This document shows, piece after piece, positions 42,815 through 49,400 of a stretch of DNA of 64,000 bases. Source of the stretch: Microbacterium keratanolyticum (GTDB taxonomy: Bacteria; Actinomycetota; Actinomycetes; Actinomycetales; Microbacteriaceae); contig NZ_JAFBBQ010000001.1 in the NCBI RefSeq assembly GCF_016907255.1, positions 1,240,001-1,304,000 on the forward strand, written 5' to 3'. Made by a program: the position numbers and the translations under genes. Numbering within the stretch: the stretch's first letter is position 1; the number at the start of each line of letters is the position of its first letter. A model generated the notes under the pieces. It was not told the DNA's origin and made no database searches. It was given only the letters and a program-made list of their open reading frames with translations.

Positions 42815-43274
42815 GTCCGACCCGCACCTGCTCGGGCCGGGCTTCTGGCCGACGCCGTTCACGGCGGCCGAGATCCGGGAGGCGAGTCGCGGAGGCAAGA
42901 CCATCCGCCTGCTCGTCGAGCACCCCGACGGCACCCGCACGGAGCGGGTCAACAGCTTCTCCGACGGTGATGATGACGGCGCGATGCTCACACAATGGGT
43001 GGTCGGCGAGGACGCGCCCGCCACCGCGCGCCGGGTGACCTGGGCCGAACTGCAGGGCCACGCATCCTTTCCCCGCGACCGCTCAGAGCGCTCGACGGAG
43101 ACGATCGACCATCCGCTCGGACGTCTGGAGTGCATCCGGTTCGATGTGCGCTCGCATCCAGATGCTGCACCCGCGATCTTCTGGTTCGCGCTGGCGTTCC
43201 CCGGAATGCCGGTTCTCTACGAGACTCCCGTCGAGGGCGGCATCGAGCGCACGATCGTCACGACGATGGAGTAG
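42807..43274 (+). CDS. Hypothetical protein
   Basis: A 155-residue soluble protein I do not recognise. Visible landmarks are an N-terminal LLGPGFWPTPFTAAEIREAS, a WVVGEDAPATARRVTWAELQ segment and a C-terminal AIFWFALAFPGMPVLYETPV, giving an alternating strand/loop impression like a small beta domain. It overlaps the preceding small gene by 8 nt and ends 6 nt before the convergent GntR gene. Confidence 0.72.
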   Translation: MPESDPHLLGPGFWPTPFTAAEIREASRGGKTIRLLVEHPDGTRTERVNSFSDGDDDGAMLTQWVVGEDAPATARRVTWAELQGHASFPRDRSERSTETIDHPLGRLECIRFDVRSHPDAAPAIFWFALAFPGMPVLYETPVEGGIERTIVTTME

Positions 43275-43280
43275 CGCACG

Positions 43281-43979
43281 TCATTCGTGCGAGGACGCCT
43301 CCGCCTCGATGACGGCGGTGAGAGTGCGGATCGCATTGTCTCGGTGATCGTCGTGGAGCTGCACGATGCGCTCGGCATCTTTCGCGCGCGCGGCCTGCAG
43401 GATCTGCTCGTGCTCCTGACGAATGTGCACGCGGTTCGTCTCGCCCGCGTAGTAGAGAGAGCGGTATGCGTCGGTGGCATCCCACAGATTGCGGATCAGC
43501 CGACTGAGACGCGGCATCTCGGCGAGATCGAAGATGAGGAAGTGAAAGCGACGGTTCGCCGCGGTCATCGCGAGCACGTCGCCGACCTCGCCCGCGACGT
43601 CGATGTCGATGCGCAGTTCGTCGAGTTCGTCCAGGTCTGCCTTGCCGAGCGAAGGCACCCCCAGACGGATGGCCTCGGTCTCGAGGATGCGACGCAGGTG
43701 GTAGACCTCGATGAGGTCATCGATGGAGAGTTCGACGACCTGGTAGCCGCGGTGCGGCTGGTAGAGCACCTGGCCTTCGCCCTCAAGGATCTTCAGCGCT
43801 TCGCGGATCGGCACCCGACTGACACCGAGACGCTCGGCGAGCGCGTCTTGGCGGATGGCTTCGCCCGGGGCGATCTCGCGCCGCTCGATCGCACGGCGCA
43901 ACTCGTCGAGGACGAACTGCTGGGTCGTCTTCGGGCGGCGAGTCGTGGGCTGTTCTGCACCGGGAATGTCGCTGGGCAT
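43281..43979 (-). CDS. GntR-family regulator with FCD domain
   Basis: A 232-residue regulator. The N-terminal winged helix reads RQDALAERLGVSRVPIREAL with KILEGEGQVLYQPHRGYQVV. The FCD ligand domain follows, with FHFLIFDLAEMPRLSRLIRN and the metal-binding His residues near HIRQEHEQI and QLHDDH. FCD regulators usually sense carboxylic acids. No operon partner lies on the same strand, so its targets are unclear. A perfect palindrome lies 36 nt upstream, and the start looks leaderless. Confidence 0.92.
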   Translation of the reverse strand: MPSDIPGAEQPTTRRPKTTQQFVLDELRRAIERREIAPGEAIRQDALAERLGVSRVPIREALKILEGEGQVLYQPHRGYQVVELSIDDLIEVYHLRRILETEAIRLGVPSLGKADLDELDELRIDIDVAGEVGDVLAMTAANRRFHFLIFDLAEMPRLSRLIRNLWDATDAYRSLYYAGETNRVHIRQEHEQILQAARAKDAERIVQLHDDHRDNAIRTLTAVIEAEASSHE

Positions 43980-43985
43980 CAGGAC

Positions 43986-43991
43986 ACGCTA
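43986..43991 (-). promoter_or_regulatory. -10 element of a probable leaderless promoter (GntR gene)
   Basis: On the minus strand TAGCGT lies 6 nt before the GntR ATG at 43979. Confidence 0.5.
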
Positions 43992-44015
43992 CGTCGCGAT
44001 TCCAGGGCAGTCAAT

Positions 44016-44027
44016 ATTGGATCCAAT
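44016..44027. promoter_or_regulatory. GntR operator candidate
   Basis: ATTGGATCCAAT, a perfect 12-bp palindrome of the kind bound by FCD-type GntR regulators. It lies 25-36 nt upstream of the proposed -10, near the expected -35 position. Confidence 0.7.
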
Positions 44028-44105
44028 GTGTGACGGGAGGACACAACTCAGAGGACGAGTGGGCCGCCTCCCGTTCACAACTCCTCCAAGATGAGCTCCC
44101 TCACA

Positions 44106-44141
44106 CCAAAATCGGCCAGCCCCCGAGGAAGCCGGCCGATT
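44106..44141 (-). terminator. Rho-independent terminator after the SRPBCC gene
   Basis: Perfect 8-bp stem AATCGGCC/GGCCGATT with a 16-nt loop, followed on the minus strand by TTTT. It lies 14 nt after the stop codon of the SRPBCC gene. Confidence 0.7.
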
Positions 44142-44154
44142 CTGAAGGAGTTAG

Positions 44155-45138
44155 TTACCGCTCGGGTGTCAGCACTGCGCTCTCGAGGCGGGCGTACGAC
44201 GCCTCCATGCCGTCGGCCATGCCGGTGGCGAGGATCATGTCGCGCGTCTCCTTGTCGGGGTACTCGATGAGCACCGTGACGAGCGTGGCTCCGTCCTCTT
44301 CGTACAGGTTGAGGTCGTTGAGCGTCTCGACCGGCATACCCTGCATCCGCTCGGTCGTCACCGCGCGGCGCGGGGCGTCGAACAGCAGCACCTCGCCCTC
44401 GAAGCCGAACGGCTCCCCCGGGGTGTCGCCGACGGGCGCCCATGAGTTGCGGTAGCTCTGGCCCACTTCTGTCGCGGCGATGCACTCCGTCATCTCCCAG
44501 CCGTCGGGGCCGAGCATCCACTGCCGCACGAGATCGGGATCGTGGTGCGCACGCCAGACCAGGTCGCGCGGCCCGTCGATGAGACGGGTGATGCGCACGT
44601 GGGTGTCGTCGAGCAGTTCGACACGCGTGCCCTTGCCCTGGGCGTAGTCGCGCAGGTCCTGCAGCACGGCGTCGATCTGCGCCATCGCCATCTTCGTTCC
44701 CTCGATCGCGCCCATCGCGACCGTCTGCTCCAGCGCTTCGAGCGAGTCGAAGTAGGTCGTGGATGACATGCGCGTCGAGTCACCGGCGGGCGTGAACTCG
44801 AACGTCATCCGCATGGAGGGGAAGCCCTCCATCGGGGTGCCGTCCTCGTTCGCGAAGGCGTCGAGCACTTCGAAGCGGTGCGGGGCATCGATGGCGAGGA
44901 ACTCCCACGTTCCCGTCGACTTCTCGCCGCGCGGGCCGCTCATCGTGTACTGCGCCTTGCCGCCGGGCGTGTGCTCCCAGGTGGTGAACGTGGCCGGCCA
45001 TCCGGGAGGGCCCCAGAAGCGCTCCAGCTGACGGGGATCGCTGTACGCCGCCCAGACGCGTTCCACCGGGGCGGCGAACTCGGCGGTCACCGTCATGGTG
45101 AGGTTCTCTTCGTCGGTGACGAAATCGATCACGGGCAT
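44155..45138 (-). CDS. Tandem SRPBCC (AHSA1-like) protein
   Basis: A 327-residue protein of two START-like AHSA1 domains: residues 1-160 (opening FAAPVERVWAAYSDPRQLER and FWGPPGWP) and 165-327 (opening LIDGPRDLVWRAHHDPDLVR and MLGPDGWEM). Single-domain relatives pair with ArsR-type regulators; the duplication here is in one chain. The ligand or role is unknown. AAGGAG precedes the ATG. It starts 1 nt after the stop of the ArsR gene, forming a two-gene operon. Confidence 0.9.
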   Translation of the reverse strand: MPVIDFVTDEENLTMTVTAEFAAPVERVWAAYSDPRQLERFWGPPGWPATFTTWEHTPGGKAQYTMSGPRGEKSTGTWEFLAIDAPHRFEVLDAFANEDGTPMEGFPSMRMTFEFTPAGDSTRMSSTTYFDSLEALEQTVAMGAIEGTKMAMAQIDAVLQDLRDYAQGKGTRVELLDDTHVRITRLIDGPRDLVWRAHHDPDLVRQWMLGPDGWEMTECIAATEVGQSYRNSWAPVGDTPGEPFGFEGEVLLFDAPRRAVTTERMQGMPVETLNDLNLYEEDGATLVTVLIEYPDKETRDMILATGMADGMEASYARLESAVLTPER

Positions 45139-45139
45139 G

Positions 45140-45520
45140 TCACTCTCCTTGCTTGTCGTCGTTGTCGTGCTGTGCCGCTGAGCCGTGGGGCTCGGCGAGC
45201 AGGTCGTCGAGCCGGGCAATGCGGGATCGCCACAGCTCTTCGTATCGGGCGAGAAGCGCCCTGGCGCTGGCGATCATCTCGGGGTTCGCGCGGACGAGCC
45301 GCTCGCGTCCCTCGGCGCGCTTGATGATGAGGCTCGCGGCTTCCAGCACGGCGACGTGCTTCTGGACCGCCGCGAACGACATGTCGTAGTCAGCTGCGAG
45401 GGACGAGACGGATTGCTCCTGCTCGATCGTCCGGCGCAGGATGTCGCGCCGGGTCGACGCCGCCAGTGCGTGGAACACACGGTCGACCTCCGCTTCGCTG
45501 AGTTCTGTTTGTGCAACCAT
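45140..45520 (-). CDS. ArsR-family helix-turn-helix regulator
   Basis: A 126-residue winged-helix regulator: FHALAASTRRDILRRTIEQE, then VSSLAADYDMSFAAVQKHVA as recognition region. No cysteine metal site is present, as in the ArsR group paired with SRPBCC proteins. It is transcribed with the SRPBCC gene. A palindrome overlaps its start codon, and a -10-like TAACGT lies 8 nt before the ATG, so autorepression would act directly on translation and transcription start. Confidence 0.92.
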   Translation of the reverse strand: MVAQTELSEAEVDRVFHALAASTRRDILRRTIEQEQSVSSLAADYDMSFAAVQKHVAVLEAASLIIKRAEGRERLVRANPEMIASARALLARYEELWRSRIARLDDLLAEPHGSAAQHDNDDKQGE

Positions 45521-45527
45521 TTGGTTG
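45514..45527. promoter_or_regulatory. ArsR operator candidate overlapping its own start codon
   Basis: CAACCATTTGGTTG: perfect 6-bp arms around TT. Extending to 45511-45530 gives a 20-bp palindrome with one mismatched pair. It covers the start codon of the ArsR gene and the -10 to +1 spacer. Confidence 0.72.
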
Positions 45528-45530
45528 TAC

Positions 45531-45834
45531 GTTATGCGAAAGCGGATGCTGCGTCAAGAGGTTTCTCACGCAAAAGGCGCAAGAGGCAGCACCTCTCGCT
45601 CCGATGAAGAAGGCAGGCGCGCAGCTCGTTGCGACCGGCCGCGGGGCAGTCACCCCTCCTGCTGTCGGTCGGGGACCGGCCGTATCGCCTAGATCCACAG
45701 CCACAGAGGGATGAACTCAACGGAGACGCCTGCGTCTAGTTCTGCCCTCTTCCGCGTCGTTTGCGCGGAGATTCACGACGACGAGCTCGCCGCAGAGAGC
45801 CACCACCTCTCGGGGCCGCGGCAACCCAACCGAC
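45531..45834. other. Intergenic region without a supported gene
   Basis: About 300 bp between the ArsR promoter and the 3' end of the LATTG-protein gene. Short open frames here lack ribosome binding sites and recognisable similarity. It contains one isolated half-site of the 65-bp palindrome family (GGTTTCTC at 45560-45567) without its partner arm. A small hairpin CCGAC-TCA-GTCGG at 45830-45842 spans the stop codon of the neighbouring gene but lacks a T-run. Confidence 0.6.
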
Positions 45835-46467
45835 TCAGTCGGCCGAGCGCGGGCGGTAGAGCACCGCACCCGTGGCGATCAGCCCTCCGGCCAGCACGAT
45901 CCCCAGCGGCAGCAACCAGGCGGCCTGGCCCGTCGTGGCCAGGTCACCGTCGCGCCCGGAATCCGGACCCCCCGCCTCGCCGCCAGGGCCACCCCCGGAA
46001 CTGCCAGAGCCATCCCCGTCCCCACCGGTACCGTCGCCTCCATCGCCACCGCCGTCGCTGCCACCGCCGTCCCCGTCCCCACCGGTACCATCGCCTCCGC
46101 CGACGCTGCCGTCAAGCATGGCGACATAGCGTTCCCCGTCTGCCGGCGTGCTGGCCAGCCAGTAGTCGAGCCCCGCGGGCAGCGCCGCGCGGAACGCAGC
46201 GGTTCCTTCGGCGTCGGCGACCACCTCTGCGACGTAGGCGATGTCGTCCTGCGCCGGTGCGTGCGGATCAGCATCCGCGTCGAGCACGAGAACCGTCGCG
46301 GTCGCCCCGGCGAACTCCGCACCGAAAGCGATTCGCACCTCGGCGACACCCTCGCTGGTCGTCGCATCGTGCTCGGCGGCACCGGCGGCGTGCGCACCAC
46401 CAACCGCAAGCACCGCACCGAGAGCGAGTGCACCAGCTGCCCGCATCGTCAAGTTCTGAACGTTCAT
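45835..46467 (-). CDS. Cell-wall-anchored surface protein with LATTG sorting signal
   Basis: A 210-residue exported protein. An N-terminal signal peptide ends near HAAGAAEHD. A small beta-like domain (about 35-120) follows, then a Gly/Asp/Ser low-complexity linker (125-170). The C-terminus has LATTG (176-180), a hydrophobic helix and the charged tail YRPRSAD. LAxTG signals are used by class E-type sortases in Actinobacteria. GGAG precedes the ATG. It starts 28 nt after the giant phosphoesterase gene and is probably its operon partner on the cell surface. Confidence 0.85.
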   Translation of the reverse strand: MNVQNLTMRAAGALALGAVLAVGGAHAAGAAEHDATTSEGVAEVRIAFGAEFAGATATVLVLDADADPHAPAQDDIAYVAEVVADAEGTAAFRAALPAGLDYWLASTPADGERYVAMLDGSVGGGDGTGGDGDGGGSDGGGDGGDGTGGDGDGSGSSGGGPGGEAGGPDSGRDGDLATTGQAAWLLPLGIVLAGGLIATGAVLYRPRSAD

Positions 46468-46495
46468 GAGTGTGTTCTCCTCGCGTGTACGACGA

Positions 46496-49400
46496 CTATC
46501 GGACGTTGACCAGCACGGGACGCTGGGCGTCGGTATCCCACGTCCACACAGCCGCGAAGTCCCAGCCGAGTCCTTCGTAGGTGGCCTGCAACTGAGTTGC
46601 CTCGGCCGTCACCGTCTCACCGTTGCGGGTCTCACGCCCATCATCGGTCACGGTCTGCCCGGTGAGAGCGATCGTGTCGACTGCCAGATTGTCGATGAAA
46701 GTGGCCCTCTCTGTGCCAAGCTCGCGCGCGGCGATGCGTCCGGCGTGCGACGAGGCCGTGATCGACGCGTTGAGGGCCACCGACTGAGCCACCGTGGTGG
46801 TGGCGTACGAGTACCCCACGAGACCGCCGGCGTTCTGGTTCGCGACGACCTCAACGGCGCCGGTCGCGTACACCCGCTGCGTCGTGCTGCCGCGACCCGC
46901 AATTCCTGCGATGCCCCCCGCCTGTCGTCCGGCATTCGCCGTCACGTCAGCCTCTGAGTAGGTGTCGCGGACCGTGCCGAAGAGGTAGCCGACGATACCC
47001 CCGACCGTGGATGCGCCCGTGATCGATCCACTCGTGCGCACCTCGGCGACGACGCCGCTCTCGGTGAGGCGGTCGATCAGGAGGCCCACCTCGCTGGAGG
47101 ATGCCGTGACGGCGGCGTCTTCCAGCGCCACCTCCTGCACCGTGCCGGTGACCTCGGCGAAGAGCCCACCCGCCGGCGATGTGTAGCCGCTGAGCGTGTG
47201 CCCGCCGCCATCGAACGTGCCCGCAAAAGTCGCCGCGATGCGCACGTCACTGCCGCTCAGGTCGATGTCGGCGACCACCCGGTAGTTCTGTGTCGGATAT
47301 GCGGCCATCTCACTGAAGTCGGCAACCTCATCGATCAGGAACTCGCCCTGCTCACCGGTGGGTAGGTTCGGACCGGCCGGCTCCGGCTCCTGATGGTCGC
47401 TCTCGTCGCGTCCGCGGGCGTCGCCGACCCCGGTCAGCAGCGGTCGTTCACGCTCATTGCTCCACTGCCACACGTCGGCACGGAAGCCCAGAGTGTCGCG
47501 GAAGAACGCGACGCTCTTCACCTGGGCGGTGGTGGCTGTACCACCGTGCAGGTTTGTCGTCGATGGCGCAGCCGTATCGGTCTGAGTGGTCGCTGTAGTG
47601 GCATCCGACGCCCAGTTGTTCTCGAGTGTCGCCATGTTGCCCGAGAGCACACGGCCGAGCATGCGGTGCGCCCACGACGGGGCTGTCACCGTCTGACCGA
47701 GCGAGATACTGTCGCGGATCACCGTACCGGTGTAGGCATATCCGAACACACCGCCGGTGTTACGACTGTCAGCGGCGACTGATCCGGTGGCGTAGACACG
47801 CTCGCTGAGCGAGCCGGCGAGCGCGACGCCGATGGCACCGCCGACCTCAGTGGCCGTACCATGCACCGTTGCGGTCGTGTAGGCGTCGCGCAGCTCACCG
47901 CTGGAGTCACCCAGGATGCCACCCACGCGGCTCGGCGCGGTGATCTCTCCCGTGGTGTACACCCGTTCGACGACGCCGGTGCTGACGTTGGCGAGGATGC
48001 CCGCCCGCGCCACCGAACCACTCACCTGGGCGTCCTCGATGCCGAGGTCGTGGATGTAGCCGCCGTTCTTGTCGAACAGGCCGCCCGCCTGGGACCGCAG
48101 ACCGGTGATGATGTGGCCTGCACCGTCGAGCTCGCCGGTGAACGGCACTCGTGCGGCAAGCGGCGCAAAGGACTCGTCAGCGAGCACGATGTCGCTGGTG
48201 AGCACGTAGCGCTCTTCCGGGAACTTCTCCATCATGCGCAGCTGCTCGCCGTCGGCGATCTCGAAGAAGCCGTCTTCGTTCGTCGGCAGGTTCGGGGTCG
48301 GCTTGACGTACTCCTCAGGGTTCGAGCGCAGCACCGGGCGCTCAGCGTCGGCGCTCCAGATCCAGACCTCATCCAGGTTCCAGCCCAGGGTTGTGCCAAA
48401 GTGCTCGGGCGTGCCCGCAACGGCTGCGGTCACCCGGGCGCCCTTGAGGTTGTCGGCGGCCGGGGCGTCAGAGAGCGATTCGGCCGAGACGAACGTCTCG
48501 TCGGTCGCGTGGTTGTTCTCCAGCGTTGCCTGGTGCCCTGAGAGCACCCTTCCGAGCACGGCGTGTGCGTAGCTGGGGGCGGTCACCGCGACGTTCAGTG
48601 ACATCGCGTTGCGAATGTTGGTCTCGTTGTAGCCGTAGCCGACGACACCACCGGTGTTGCGGGTAGCAGCAGAGACGGCACCCGACGAGTAGACGTTCTC
48701 AGTGGTCGAACCGGCCAAAGCCACACCGATCACTCCGCCAGACTCGGTGTGCGTCGCGTGTACGTCAGCAGTCGAGTAGCTGTCACGGATCTGTCCCGAC
48801 GAGTCGCCCACGAGGCCGCCGACACGCGAGGGCGCCGTGATCGAACCGCTCGTCCACGACCGTTCGATCGTGCCGTTGTTGACATCGGCGAGGATGCCGA
48901 CTGGGCCGATCGCCGACGACGTGTCCACTCCGACCACGGCGAGGTCGTGAATCGTGCCGTCATTGGTCTGGAACAGTCCGGCACCGTTGGCCCCGGCCGC
49001 GACGTAGCCGCTGACGGTGTGGCCACGCCCGTCGAAGACACCGGCGAACGGAGTAGCTCCCGAGCCGATCTGTGCGCGCTCTTCACCGTCGAGCTGCAGA
49101 TCGTTCATCAGGGCGTAGTGGGCGTCGGGGGCGTGCACGATCTTCTCGACGTCGGCCCAGGTGCGTAGCTCGTACGGGCTCTCTGCGGTTCCTTCACCAG
49201 GCATTCCCTCGCGCACGAGGATTCCCGCAGTCAGCTGCCGTCCGGTGTCGAGCCCGTCCCAGACGAACAGACGAACCGTGCTGTCGGAGCGCACCGGCAA
49301 CGGAGAGTCGAACGCGACGAGTTGCTCGGTGCCGCGGTGGTCGAGTTCGACGGTCGCGGTGCGCACATCGAGCAGCGCCTCTCCGCTGAGGTCGTAGGCG

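Noticed and set aside
45560-45567. GGTTTCTC, a half-site of the 65-bp palindrome family.
   Set aside because: Single 8-bp match without the opposite arm; expected by chance at this length, so not counted as a fifth copy.
45950-46110. Short tandem-like Gly/Asp/Ser repeats considered as a CRISPR or satellite array.
   Set aside because: They are in frame within the LATTG protein and encode its low-complexity wall-spanning stalk; there are no spacers or constant repeat unit.
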